Below, in pieces: positions 9,294-24,200 of a stretch of DNA of 64,000 nucleotides; position 1 is the first letter of the stretch, and the number at the start of each line of letters is the position of its first letter. Source of the DNA: Enterobacter cancerogenus (GTDB lineage: Bacteria > Pseudomonadota > Gammaproteobacteria > Enterobacterales > Enterobacteriaceae). The translations under genes were made by a program, and so were the position numbers. The stretch spans positions 186,001-250,000 of the forward strand of contig JRUP01000008.1 of NCBI GenBank assembly GCA_000773965.1, read 5' to 3'. The notes beneath the pieces are model-generated. The model was not told the origin of the DNA. It saw only the letters and a list, made by a program, of their open reading frames with translations, and ran no database searches.

Positions 9294-12200
9294 TTATGCC
9301 GTGTGAGTCTGGTGCGGTTGCTGCAGCAATTCCTCCAGTGAAACGTTGACACCTTCCAGCGTTATCAACTGGGTACTGCTGTAACCCGTACCGGTACCGT
9401 CACGGTCAATTGAGAGCACGGTATTGCCATCTGAAGTATGATCCACTTTCACGAAATCATTAATATTACTTGTGGAATCATTCCAGCCGATTAGCAAGTT
9501 ACTGATGTCAATTTTGTCGCCTTGCGCAACATTGAAGTCGGTCCAGGTATCGTGACCGTTCCCTCCCGTTGAGTCTGCACTCGCTAACAGGTGATACACC
9601 AGGGTATCGGCACCTGCACCGGTCGTGATGGTGTCGTTGTAGGCACCGCCGGTGATGGTGTCAGCCCCTGCCGTTCCAGTGATAGTCGGATGCAGGTCGA
9701 TAGTGAAGGAGTGCGTGGTGATGGTGCCATCGGTTGCTGCCAGCGTGTAGCTGAACACCTCTTTATGCAGCAGGCTTTGTCCATCAACCCCGGCATTAAG
9801 CGTATAGGTGTAGCTACCGTTGGCTGCAATACTCAGCACACCATAGTCCCCGGCAATCGACGTGGTACCCACGCTGTGAACCGTTGTGACATCACCGTGT
9901 TCATTAGTGATACTCAAGGTTCCGGTATGCGTCGTCGAGTCACCGTAGATACTGCCGCTGGCATCGTGATCACCGGTTGAGGTGGTTTCCGCCAGCAGGC
10001 TGTTCACGGTGAGCGACGTCGCTGCACCGTTATGCAACGTGACCGTCAGGGATGCAGAAGTCACCGCACCACTCGAATCCCTCACCGAGTAAGTGAAGGT
10101 GTCGGTGGTTGGCAAGGTACTGACATCCAGTCCCGCCTTCAGCACATAGGTGTAGTTACCGTGTGAATCGATGGTCAGCGTACCGTAAGTGGTATTGATC
10201 ACCGTGTTACCACTCGCCGCGACGGCACTGCCCGATACCGTCGTCACCGCCGTACCGGTTGGAACCGTACCCGCGACTGAACTGGTGTCGTTGGTCAGCA
10301 GGTTACCGGTCACCGTTGAGGAAACCGTCACAGCATCCAGCGTGGTATCCGTCACCGTAGTGATGGTGGTGCTTGGCAGCAGAGCAATACCGCCACTCGA
10401 ACCAATCACCACCGCATAGGTACCCGCACCGAGTCCGCTATAGGTGACGTTGGCACCGGTCTGCGTACCAATCGACAGCAAGGTTGTCGCCAGATAGTTA
10501 GATGTCACGCTCTTCAGCGTCCAGGAACCATCCGTATTCTGCTGGTAGAGGTACAGCGAGTAAGTCGATACCAGCGCAATACCACCGACCGAACCGTGCA
10601 GGGTCACGGTGCGAGTATCACCCGTGCCCACACTGAAGGTATAAGCGTTACCGTTAGACAGAACGCCGACGCCCAGCAGATTGCCAAGGTTCACCGTGGC
10701 CAGAGCCGCATGCGAGACGCTGGTGGTGCCGTTATTCACCGTTTGCGTGGTCGTGCTGTAGTCCACCTCATTGGTATCGTTGGTGGCCACAATACGAATC
10801 ACCCCAGCCAACGCTGTGGATGGTGAAACGTTGCCCGCACGGTCGGTCTGGATGACCGACAGTGAAGCACCTGTGGTCTGTGCAGTGCTCAAGGTCACCG
10901 ACCAGGTGCCCGCAGCGCCCACGGTCGCGGTACCCAGCGAGTTACCGTTGGCATCACGCACCGTCACCGTATCGCCCACTTCACCATTACCGGTTACGGT
11001 GGTACCCGCCGAGTTAATCGCCAGGTTCGTTACCGCCACCGGTGCCACGGTATCGATGTTCACCGTGGCCGTAGTGTTGCCGGTACTGACGTTGCCCGCC
11101 GCATCCGTAACGGTGGTGGTCAACGGATGCGCACCGTTCGCCAGAACCGCAGTGGTGTAGGTCCAGGCACCGGTACTGCCTACAGTGAGGGAGCCGAGAA
11201 CGGTCGCGCCATCATAGATGGTGACAATTGCACCCACTTCCGCCGTGCCACTCAAGGTTGGCGTGGTGTCTTTGGTGTACGCACCATTGGCCAGCGTCAC
11301 CGGCGTGGTGCCGGTATCGTCGGTAATGGTCAGCGTACTCGCCGTTGGTGCCACGGTATCGATGGTCATGACGGTAGAAGCCGTTGGGCTGATGTTTCCT
11401 GCCGCATCGGTCTGCGTCACGTTAATGGTGTGCGTACCATTGCTCAAGGTGGTGGAGATAAAGCTCCACGTACCATTACTGCCCACCGTTGTTGTGCCCA
11501 GCAGCGTGCTGCCGTCATAGATGCTGACTTTCGCACCAACTTCGCCGTTACCACTCAACAGCGGCGTATTGTCGTTGGTGGAACCATTGTTCGGGATGGT
11601 CACCGCTGTACTGACGTTGTTGTTCGCCGCAACCAGACTGGTCACTGCCGCTGGAGCCACGCTATCGACAATCACCGTGGCTGACGTGGTGCCGCTGACG
11701 TTGCCCGCTGGATCCGTCACGGTGACATTGATCGGGTGACTACCCTGCGTCAATACCGTCGTGGTATAGGTCCATGCGCCACTGCTGCCCACTGTCACAG
11801 TGCCCAGCAGCGTCGTGCCATCGTAGATCGACACTTTGCTGCCCACTTCCGCCGTACCACTCAGGGTTGGCGTCGTGTCATTGGTGTAACCGCCGTTCGC
11901 CACAGTGGTGTTGGTGATGTCGTTGGTAATCACCAGGGTTGATGCCGCTGGCGCTACGGTATCCACGGTAATGGAGACCGTTGCGGAAGCCGCACTGGTG
12001 TTACCCGCTGCATCGGTCACCGTGACGCTCAACGGATGGGTACCGTTACTCAACGTGGCCGTGGTGAAGGTCCATGCACCGTTGGTCCCGGCAGTCACTG
12101 AACCCAGCACCGTTGTACCGTCATAGATGGTGACAATGGCATTCGCTTCTGCGGTACCGCTCAGGGTCGGCGTCGCATCGTCGGTCACTGCGCCATTGGC

Positions 12201-15200
12201 CAGCGGCCCCTGACTCGCGCCAACATCATCGGTGATCACCAGGTTGGTGACCGCATTCGGCGCCACTGTGTCGATGGTCATCACAGTTGAGGCATTCGGG
12301 CTAACGTTGCCCGCTGCATCTGTCTGGGTGACATTCAACGTATGGCTACCGTTGCTCAACGTGGTGGAGATGAAGCTCCAGGTACCGTTGCTGGCGACGG
12401 TGGTGGTGCCCAGCAAGATTGAACCGTCATAGATACTGACCTTAGCCCCGACCTCACCCGTACCACTCAACAGTGGCGTACTGTCGTTAGTGACGCCATT
12501 GTTCGGGATTGTCACCGCCGTGCTGCCATTGTTATTGGCAGCCACCAGAGTCACCGCTGCCGGAGGCGTGGTGTCGATAACCACTGTGGCGTTGGTTCTG
12601 CCACTGACGTTACCGGCTGCATCCGTGACCGACACGCTGATGGTGTGCGAGCCTTGCGTCAAGGTCGAGGTTGTGAAGGTCCACACTCCCGAACTGTTGG
12701 CGATAGCCGTACCCAGCGTCGTTGTACCGTCATAGATAGTCACTCGACCACCGGCTTCCGCCGTACCACTCAGCGTTGGCGTCGTGTCGTTGGTGGAACC
12801 CCCGCTGGCGACCGTGGTGTTGGTGACATCGTTGGTGATCACCAGCGTTGCGGTATTTGGCGCCACGGTATCCACGGTGATAGTGACCGGTGTTGAGGAT
12901 GGGCTGACGTTACCCGCCGCATCTTTCACCGTCACACTCAGTGGGTGAGTACCATTCGTCAATACCGGGCTGACGAAGCTCCACGCGCCGGTGCCGCTGG
13001 CGGTGGTAGACCCCAGCACAGTCGTGCCGTCATACACCGTGACAATCGCGTTCGCCTCAGCCGTACCGGTGAGGGTTGGCGTGTTGTCGTTGGTGGAACC
13101 GCCGGTTGGCACCGTAGTGCTGGTGACATCGTTGGTCACCACCAGGTTAGTGACGGTGTTAGGGACGACAGTATCCACGGTGAAGGTAATAGATGGCGTG
13201 TTACTGACGTTGCCCGCGGCATCTGTCGCCGTCGCCGTGATGGTATGCGAACCTTCACTTAACGTGGTTGAAGTCCAGGTCCATGCGCCCGTGCTGCTGG
13301 CCGTCACAGAACCGATCTGCACCCCGCCATCGAAAATTCTCACGACACTGTTCGCTTCCGTGGTGCCGCTCAGCGCAGGCGTGTTGTCATTGGTACTGGT
13401 GCCTGCGTTAATCGTCACCGGCGTACTGCCGTTGTTATTGGCTGCCGCCAGGGTCAGCGTTGGTGCCACGGAGTCGATGTTGACAGTGGCATTGGTGCTA
13501 CCACTGACGTTACCGGCCGCATCTGTTGAGGTCACGCTAATGGTGTGCGAGCCCTGGGCCAGTACTGCGGTGGTAAAGGTCCAGGTGCCATTGGTGCCAA
13601 CCGTGACCGAACCGATTTGCGTGCCACCATCGTAAATCTTAACGAGACTCCCCACTTCCGCCGTACCACTCAGCGTTGGCGTGGTGTCATTGGTGGAACC
13701 GCCGCTGGCGACCGTGGTGTTAGTAACATCGTTGGTGATGACCAGCGTCGAAGCATTCGGCGCCACGGTATCGACAATCACGGAAACCGGAGTCGATGCC
13801 GGACTGACGTTACCCGCTGCGTCTTTCACTGTGACACTCAGCGGATGTGTCCCGTTGCTCAATGCCGGGCTGACGAAGCTCCATGCGCCGGTACCGCTGG
13901 CCGTAGTGGAACCCAATACCGTAGTGCCGTCATACACCGTGACAATCGCGTTCGCCTCAGCCGTACCGGTAAGGGTTGGCGTATTGTCATTGGTTGAACC
14001 GCCGTTTGGCACCGTGGTGCTGGTGACATCGTTGGTGACCACCAGGTTAGTGACCGTGGCGGGCACGGCGGTATCGACCGTGAAGGTGATGGACGCATTC
14101 GGACTGATGTTGCCCGCCGCATCGGTCGCCGTCACGTTGATGGTGTGGCTACCGTCAGCCAGCGTAGTGGATGTCAGACTCCAGGCACCGTTGCTGCCCG
14201 CGATAACAGATCCAAGCAGGACTCCGCCATCGTAGACTTTAACCACGCTGCCCGCTTCCGCCGTACCGCTGATGGCTGGCGTGTTGTCGTTGGTGCTGCT
14301 GCCTGCGGCAATCGCCACCGGCGTACTGCCGTTGTTGTTCGCCGCTGCCAGGCTCGCTACCGCCGCCGGAGGCGTGGTATCGATCACCACCACAGAAGAG
14401 GTGGTACCACTGACGTTACCTGCCGCATCGGTCACCGTGACGTTCAGCGTATGAGAGCCCTGCGTCAGTGCCGTTGAGGTGAAGGTCCATGCACCGGTGC
14501 CGCTGGCAATTGCCGCGCCCAGCAAGTTCGTACCATCGTAAATCGAGACGCGACCGTTGGCTTCCGCCACACCGCTCAGTGTTGGTGTGGTGTCGTTGGT
14601 CGAGCCACCGTTAGGTACGACGGCCGTGGTGTTATCGTTGGTGACCACCAGTGACGTCGTTGCCGGCGCCACGGTATCCACCACTACAGTGAAGTTAGTG
14701 GCCGTACTGGTGTTGCCCGCCGCATCACGGACGGTGACACTGAGTGGATGCGATCCTTCACTCAGTGCTGCAGTGGTGAAGGTCCAGGTGCCACCGCTTC
14801 CGACGACGACCGAGCCGAGAACGGTGGTGCCTTCAGAAATCACCACAATGTTGCCCGCCGTCGCGGAACCGCTCAGGGTTGGCGTGTTGTCATCGGTAGA
14901 TGCACCACTCGTCAACGGACCCTGCGAGGTGCCCACGTTGTCGTTCACTACCAGACCTGTAACCGGATTCGGCGCGCCTGTCACCACGGTAAAGGTAATC
15001 GAGGCATTCGAGCTGGTGTTGCCCGCCGCATCGGTCGCCGTCACGTTGATGGTATGGCTACCGTCAGACAGCTGCGTTGAGGTGTAGCTCCACGCACCGG
15101 TGGTGGCATTCGCCGTCACTGAACCCAGCAGAATTGTGCCGTCATAAATTTTGACGACGCTGCCTGCTTCTGCTGTACCACTTAGCGCTGGGGTGTTGTC

Positions 15201-18200
15201 GTTGGTACTGCTGCCTGCGGCAATCGCCACTGGCGTGCTGCCGTTGTTGTTGGCGGCAGCCAGGCTGGTGACGGCTGCTGGCGCGACGTTATCGACAATC
15301 ACAGTGGCGGATGTGGTGCCGCTGACGTTGCCCGCGGCATCCGTGACAGTCACACTGAGCGGGTGACTACCCTGCGTCAATACCGCCGTGGTGTAGGTCC
15401 ATGCACCATTACTGCCCGCAATGACAGTGCCCAACAGATTCGCACCATCGTAGACGGACACGCGGCTTCCCGCTTCCGCCACACCACTTAGCGTTGGTGT
15501 GGTGTCATTGGTATAACCGCCATTGGCCACCGTGGTGTTGCTGACGTCATTAGTGACCACCAGCGTACTCGCATTAGGCGCAATGCTATCAATGGTGAAG
15601 CTCACGGTAGAAGAACGCGGCCCAACGTTACCCGCCGCATCGGTGACTGTGACGCTCAAAGTATGCGCGCCCTGGCTCAGAGTAGGCGAAATAAAGCTCC
15701 ATGCACCCGTTGCACTGGCTGTCGTCGAACCCACTACGGTGTTGCCGTCATAGATGGTGACAATACCGTTAGCTTCCGCGTTACCGGTGAGCAGCGGTGT
15801 GCTGTCATTGGTAATACTGTTATTAGCAATCGCAACCGGAGTGCTGCCATTGTTATTGGCGGCCGCCAGGTCGGTCGCTGCCACTGGTGCGACGGTATCA
15901 ATGGTAAAGTTGATGGTTGCGGAATCCGTGCCCGCAAGATTTGTCACGTAAATAGAGTGAGGACCATCCGCCAGCGTAGGTGTAAAGCTCCACTGTCCAC
16001 TCGCACCAACGGTAACGCTACCCAATACAGTACCCGTGCCATCGTGGATGATGATCACATCACCTTCTGCCGCTGCACCGGTCAATACTGGCGTACCGTC
16101 TTTGGTCACCGCACCATTGTTCAATGTTACAGGCATACTGCCGCTGTCATCGGTAATCACCAGAGTACTGCTGGTGGTTGGCAAGCCCGCTTCGATGTTC
16201 AACGTGAAGGCCGGGGAGCTGGCTGCACTGACATTGCCCGCCTGATCCGTCACGGTGAAGGTGAAGTTGTGAGTGCCGTTTGACAACCCGTCAGGCGGCG
16301 TGAAGGTCCAGTTGCCACCCGTTGCCGTCACGGTGCCAAGCAGCGTAGTACCGTCGTAGATCGATACCGTGCTGTTCGCTTCCGCTGAGCCGCTGAAGGT
16401 TGGAGTGTTGTCATCGGTGGTTTGACCCGATGACAAATTACCGGTAGATCCCCCCTCGTTATCAGTCACCACCAACGTACTCGTATTCACCGTTGCCGGT
16501 GTAGAGGTATCAATGGTGATTTCAACAGGAGTGGTTGCTGGCCCGGTGGTGCCTGCTGCGTTGGTCACTGACACCGAGTAAGTGTGCGGGCCATCTGCCT
16601 CAACGGCGGTTTCATAACGCCAGACACCGTTACTTGCCACCGTGGTGGTCGCAACCTGCACTCCATCAATGATGATATTGATAGTGGTGCCCGCCACACC
16701 GGTTCCGCGCAACACCGGCGTGTTGTCGTTGGAGAAGCCATCATTCGCCACCAGTACCGGCGTGGTATTGGCGTTGTTGTAAATCGCGAACGTCAGGACT
16801 TCCGCCGGCGTGGTGTTATCCACGGTCAACGATACCGACGATTCCGCACTCACGTTGCCGGCTGCATCGGTTACCGTCACATTGAGCGTGTGAGTCGCGT
16901 TCGACAGCGCACTGGTTGTGATGCTCCAGCTGCCGTCTGAACCTGCCGTAGTGGAACCAACCAGCGTTGTGCCGTCATAAACACGGACGATAGCGTTCGC
17001 CTCTGCCGTGCCGCTGATTGCCGGGGTGTTGTCGCTGGTAGTTCCGCCATTTGGAATGGTTTCTGGCGCCCCAGTGTTGTTCTGCAACAGCAGGTCGCCC
17101 GCTGGCTGCGGTGGTGTGCCATCAATGCGCACAACTGTCGCTGCAGACGTACTGACGTTACCCACTTCATCTGTCACCGTCACTGTCAGGGTATGCGACC
17201 CATCGGTTAAGGTTGGCGAAGTAAAGGTCCAGGTACCGCCACTGGTGGCCGTGGTTGAACCAATCACCGTGGTGCCGTCGTAAATGGTCACCAGACGGTT
17301 GGCTTCCGCGTTACCACTAAGCGTCGGCGTGCTATCGTTGGTCAGCCCATTGTTGGCGACGACAACGGAAGTGATGTCGTTGGTCACCACCAGCGTTGGT
17401 ACTGCTGGCGGAGTGGCGTCTACGGTGAAGTCAACGGTGTTCGCAGCCTGGCTGGTGTTACCTGCCGCATCCGTTGCCGTCACACGCAGCGTATAGGCGC
17501 CGTCATCCAGCGCTGGCACGCTGAAGCTCCATTGACCATTACTACCCACCGCCGTACTGCCCAACACCGTGGTGCCATCATAGATCCGGATAATGCTACC
17601 CGCCTCTCCGCTGCCACTGAGGAACGGCGTGCTGTCGTTGGTGATGCTTCCACTCGTAATCGCTACTGGCGTAGTACCGTCGTCATTGCTGGCCGTAATC
17701 GCACTCGGTGCCGCAGGTGGTGTGGCATCAATCACCGCACTAATGGTGGTCGTACCGCTCACATTACCTGCCGCATCGGACGCACTGACACTGAAGGTAT
17801 GAGAACCGTCCGCCAGCGCCGTAGGTGGCGTAAAGCTCCATGTGCCACCGGCAATAACGGTTGTGGATCCCAACACCCCACTGGCATCAGAGATAGTGAT
17901 AATGCTGCCCACTTCCCCATTGCCGCTCAGCACTGGCGTGTTGTCGTTGGTCAGTCCGCCGTTTGGAATGTTAACCGCACCATCAATGTTGTTGGTCAGC
18001 ACCAGGTTGGTTACCGATGGCGGTGCTACGGTATCAATGGTGACGGTCACAATGTCGCTGATCGGACTGGTATTGCCGGCCGCATCCTGCACCACCACGC
18101 TCAGATTATGGGTACCATCTGTCAATGTTGGTGAGTAACTCCAGTCACCACTGCCATTCGCGATAACCGTACCGAGAACGGTATTGCCATCAGAGATAAT

Positions 18201-21200
18201 AATGGTGCTGTTGGCTTCCGCTGTACCGCGCAGAACCGGTGTACTGTCATTGGTCGTGCTGCCGCTCGTAACAGGCACTTCTGTGCCGCTGTTGTTATTG
18301 GCGAGCGTCAGACCTTGCGCTGCATCCGGTGCTTCACTGTCCACCGTAAAGGTCAGGGTTGGTGAATTGGCACTGGTATTACCTGCCGCATCCGTCACCG
18401 TAACACTCAGATTGTGCACGCCCTGATCCAGGGTGTCGGTGGTGAAACTCCAGTTACCACTGCTGCCTACCAGCACCGAACCGATTTCGCCAGCACCGTC
18501 ATAAATCCTGACGATACTGCCAGCCTCGGCACTGCCGGTTAGTTGTGGCGTGGTGTCGTTGGTATAGCCGTCTGCTGCAATCGGCACCAACGTGCTGCCT
18601 TCGTTGTTGTTGACGGTCACGCCTTGCGCCACATCCGGCGCTTCAGTGTCAATATTGATCGTGACCACAGCAGAAGCCGGGCTGACGTTGCCCGCTGAAT
18701 CCGTCACCGTAATGGTCAGTGGATGCGCACCATCATTCAGCGTATCCGCTGTGAAGCTCCACACGCCCTGCGCATTGGTGGTGACGCTACCAATCGCCGT
18801 ATTGCCATCATAAATGGTCACCAGGCTGTTAGCCGTAGCGGTACCACTCAACACTGGCGTGTTGTCGTTGGTATAGCCGTTGTTCGCCACTGGTTCCGTT
18901 GGCAAGGCATCGTTATTGGTGACCACAAAGTCTGGCGTAGACGGAACAGAAGTATCCACCGTTATCGTCACCGCATTACCCGCAGCACTGACGTTGCCTG
19001 CCGTATCGGTGGCGGTGGCAGTCAGTGTGTGAGCGCCGTCGGTCAGGGTCTGAGTCGTGAAGTTCCAGGTACCGCCGGTGCCAGCCTGAGTCGAACCGAT
19101 CAGAGTGGTGCCATCGTAGACTTTGATGATACTGCCCGCTTCCGCCGTGCCGCTCAGGGATGGTGTATTGTCGTTGGTCACTCCGGTTAGTGTATTGCCA
19201 CTGTCATCTTTCGCCACCAAATCACTGATAGCGTCAGGTGCGATGGTATCTACGTTGAAAGTGATGCCTGCAGAAGGTGCACTGCTGTTGCCTGCAGTGT
19301 CTGTTGCAGTAACCGTAAGAGTATGGCTGCCCTGGCCCAGTGCTGTAGTAGGCTCGAAGCGCCAGATGCCGTTAGTACCGACAATCGCCGTCCCCAGAAC
19401 CGTACTGCCATCACGAATGGTCACGGTAGCGCCCACTTCGCCGGTTCCGCGAATAACAGGTGTGGAGTCATTAGTGGTGCTGCCCGCAGTGATCACCACG
19501 GCAGTACCGGCGTTGTTATTGCTGAGACTGGTCACCACCGGAGTCGCTGGTGGTGTGCTGTCCACGGTGAAATCAATTGCCGCCGATGGCGCACTGACGT
19601 TGCCAGCGGCATCGGTAACGGTCGTGGTGATGCTGTGCGGACCCTCGCCCAATACCAGGGTAGGCGTGAAGGTCCAGGTGCCGCCAGTTCCCACAACCAC
19701 GGTGCCCAGCACATTACTGCCATCAAGGATGGTGACCGTCGTGCCCACTTCCGCCGTACCGCTCAGAACTGGCGTATTGTCATTGGTGACGCCGCCTGCC
19801 GCAATCGGAATAGCGGTACCGCTGTTGTCGTTGCTCAGTTGCAAGCCGGTGGCTTCAGACGGCGCCTGAGTATCCACGTTGAAGGTAATCGCCGTTGATG
19901 GTGCACTGCTGTTACCCGCTGCATCCGTTACCGTTGCCGTCAGGCTGTGTTGGCCCTGGCTCAAGGTTGGCGTTGAGAAGCTCCATGTGCCATCTGAGCC
20001 CACGGCCACACTACCGATTACGGTGGTGCCATCACGAACGGTAATGATGCTGCCTGTTTCGGCGGAACCTCTCAGCAGAGGTGTGGTGTCGTTGGTTGAT
20101 CCACCAGAGGCGATTGGCGTTGGCGTACTGCCATTGTCATTGCTCAGTGCCACATTCAGTGCGGCTGGAGGCGGAATAGTGTCAACAGTGAAGGTAAATG
20201 GTGTTGAAGCACTGCCGGAGTTACCGGCTGAGTCCGTGACCACCGCCGTCAGGCTATGGCCTCCTTCCGCCAGCGCCGAGGCAGGTGTGAAGGTCCAGTT
20301 ACCATCACTCCCCACGATCGCGGTACCGATTGCCGTGCCGTTATCGCTGATTGTCACGATACTGCCTGCTTCAGCGGTGCCGCTAAAGACTGGCGTGGCA
20401 TCATTAGTGGTACTGCCTGCGGTAATAGGCACCGCCACACCCGTTGAATCATTACTGAGTTGCAGACCACCGACTTCACCCGGAGAGGTGCTATCGACAA
20501 TGACAATCACTTCAGAGGTTGGCGCACTGCTGTTGCCTGCCGGGTCAGTAACCACGGTGGTCAGACTGTGACTGCCCTCATCCAGCGGCGTGGTGGGTGT
20601 GAAGCTCCAGGTGCCACCGCTGCCGACCACGACCGAGCCAAGCACGGTGGTGCCTTCAGTGATGGTAACGGTACTGCCTGGCTCAGCCGTTCCGCTCAGG
20701 GTTGGTGTGGTATCGCTGGTTGAACCGCCAGTGGCAATTGGGGTGCCATCGTCTGTAGAGAACTGCAGCCCTCCTGCCGCTGCAGGTGCTTGTGTATCCA
20801 CGGTGAAGCTGATGGCTGGTGAAGCCTCGCTAACGTTACCTGCCGGGCTGGTCACCGTCGTGGTCAGACTGTGATCGCCCTGGCTCAGCGCTGGCGTAGT
20901 GAAGCTCCAGGTCCCCCCGGCGCCTACCACCACGGTGCCCAGAACCGTGGTGCCATCCAGCACGGTAACAGTGCTGCCAACGGCGGCTGAACCGGTTAAC
21001 AACGGTGTTGTGTCATTTGTCGCACCATTGGTAATCGGTACCGCCGTACCGCTGGTGTCATTGTTCAGCACCAGCCCACTTGCAGGATCCGGTTGCGTAG
21101 TGTCCACGTTAAAGGTGATCGGTGTGGTTTCCGGACCGGTGTTGCCAGCCGGATCCGTCACGGTGGTCGTCAGGCTATGCGCACCCGACTCCAGCGGCGT

Positions 21201-24200
21201 AGTTGGGGTGAAGCTCCAGCTACCATTGCTGCCAACGGTGACCGAACCAATCTCCGTGCCGTTGTCAGAAACTTTCACCGTGCTGCCCGGTTCGGCGGTA
21301 CCACTCAGGACTGGAGTGGTGTCATTGGTCGTGCCATCTGCGGCAATAGGTACTGGCGTGCCGCTGCTGTCATTATTGAGCTGCAGACCACTCGCTGCAC
21401 CAGGTGCGGTGGTGTCTACGGTGATCACGATAGGCGTAGATGGACCGCTGGTATTACCGGCAGGACTGGTGGTGGTTGCGGTAATGCTGTGGTTGCCCTC
21501 ACCCAACGGATCGGTTGGGGTGAAGCTCCAGGTGCCGCCTGCGCCGACAACTACTGTGCCCAGCACTGTGCCGCCATCTGAGACGGTGATAGTGCTACCT
21601 GCCGCAGCGGATCCGCTCAGAACTGGAGTGGCATCATTCGTTGCCGTGCCGGAGGTAATCGGTACTGGGGTGCCGCTCTCATCATTACTCAACGCCACAT
21701 TACCCGGTGCAGCAGGGATGGTGGTATCAACGGTGACGGTAATTGGCGTGGTTGCCGCACCGGTATTGCCCGCAGGGTCAGTTACCGTGGTGGTGAGGCT
21801 GTGGCTGCCATCGCCCAACGGTGAAGTTGGCGTAAAGCTCCAGTTGCCGTCATTACCCACCGTGGTGGAGCCAATAACCGTACCGTTGTCAGAAACATTG
21901 ACGGTGCTGCCAGGTTCGGCTCGGCCACTCAGCACCGGCGTGGTGTCATTGGTGGTGCCGCCAGTGATCGGTACGGCTGTGCCGCTGGAATCATTGCTCA
22001 GCAGCACACCTGTTGCTGCTGCTGGTGCAGTGGTGTCGACTGTCACAATAACGGGCGTACTAGCCGGTCCGGTGTTACCCGCCGGATCGGTCACGGTTGT
22101 GGTCAGGCTATGGCTGCCATCGCCCAGCGGCGTGGTGGGGGTATAGCTCCAGGTGCCATCGCTTCCGGTAGTGGCAGTGCCCAATACCGCGCCGCCATCA
22201 GAAACGGTTACCGTACTGCCCGGTTCTGCGGTGCCGCTCAGGGTTGGCATGTTGTCATTGGTGCTGCCGCCAGACGTAATTGGTGTACCGCCATCATTGC
22301 TAAGCTGGACGTTGCCTGCCGCTGCTGGAGGTTGCGTATCAACCGTCACGGTCACAGGCGTCGATGCCGGGCCGGTGTTACCCGCCGGATCCGTCACTGT
22401 GGTCGTCAGGCTGTGGTTGCCATCACTCAGCGGTGGTGTGGTGTAAGTCCAGGTGCCATCGCCGCCGACTGTTGTCGTACCGATGACGGTGGTGCCATCT
22501 GTAATGGTGACAGTACCGCCAGGCTCACCGTTACCTTCCAGAGTCGGCGTTGTGGTGTTAGTGCTGCTGCCCGATGGAATCGGATCGCCATCACCATTGG
22601 TCAGGCCAACGCCCGTTGGTGCCGCAGGCGCCACGGTATCGATGGTAACATTGATCGTCGGTGTATCGCTGATCGCGCCAGTGGTTGGGTTTGTCGCGGT
22701 GGCATGGAAAGCATAGGTGCCATCCGTTAGTGCGGCTGGCGTAAAGTTCCACTGTCCGTTACTGCCCGCCGTGACACTACCGAGTACGGTGGTGCCGTTG
22801 TAAATGGTGATCAGATCACCCGCACCGGCCTGACCACTCAGCACAGGCGTGCTGTCATGAGTACTGGAGTTATCCGTCAACTGCACAATAGTGCTGCCGC
22901 TGTCGTCCGCTACCACAATGAGTTCATTGGTGGTTGGTACACCTGCATCAATATTCACGGTAAAGGCCGGTGATGCCGGACTCACGTTACCTGCGGCATC
23001 GGTCACTGTAGTGGTGAGGTTATGCTGGCCATTGGTCAGTGGCGAAGCTGGCGTGAAGCTCCAGTTGCCATCCGTGCCCACTGATGCGGAGCCCAACAGC
23101 GTGGTGCCATCGTAAACCTTAACGATGCTGCCCGCTTCTGCCGTGCCGCTCAGGGTTGGTGTGCTGTCATCGGTGGTCGTACCGGAAGTCAGCGCCCCGG
23201 TGCTGGTGCCTGCATCATCAGTCACGACCAGTCCACTAACCGCCGCTGGCGCCGTGGTATCAACGGTAAAGGTAATCGGGGTGGTGGCTGGGCTGCTGTT
23301 ACCTGCCGCATCTGTTGCGGTAGTCGTCAGGCTATGGCTACCCTCTCCCAATGCTGGGGTGGTGAAGCTCCAGTTACCATTGCTACCAACAGTCACACTA
23401 CCCAGCACAGTGTTGCCATCACGAATGGTGACCACGCTACCCGCTTCGGCGCTGCCGCTAAGGACTGGCGTTGCATCATTGGTGAGGCTGCCATTGGTAA
23501 TAGGCACTGACGTGCTGCCTGAATCGTTATTAATCTGCAAGCCGGTCACTGCATCAGGCGCCACCGTATCCACGGTGATATTGATGGTGAGGGTATCGGT
23601 GATATTGCCCGCTGCATCGGTGATAGTGCCATGAATTGCATGCGGGCCATCACTCAGGATGCCCATTCTGAACAGCCATTGTCCGTTCGCGCCTGCGGTG
23701 GTGCTGCCAAGAAACTGGCTACCGTCATACAGGGTGATGATATTGCCGGGACTCGCCGAACCAATCAGCACTGGCGTAGGATCGTTGGTGGTGGCTCCAT
23801 CAACCAGCTGCTCAACGGTGTTGCCGTTATCATCGATCACTTCCAGAGAATCACTGGCCGTTGGTAGATCGGCCTCAATATCCACAATAAATGGTGGGCT
23901 GGCAGGGCCGACATTGCCGGCGGTATCTGTGGCGGTGATGGTGAAACTATGAGAACCGTTGTTCAGAGCCGGAGTCGTAAAGGTCCATGTGCCATCAACG
24001 CCCACGGTGGTGTTACCCAACAGTGTGGTGCCGTCATAGATGCTCAACAGCGCATTAGGCTCACCCGTGCCGCTCAGCGTTGGCGTGTTATCGTCAGTCA
24101 CCGCGCCAGAAGTCAGTTCACCTTGTGAATCACCCACATTATCGGTGACCACGAGGTCACTGACTGCGGCAGGTGGCGAGGTGTCCACAGTGACAGCAAT

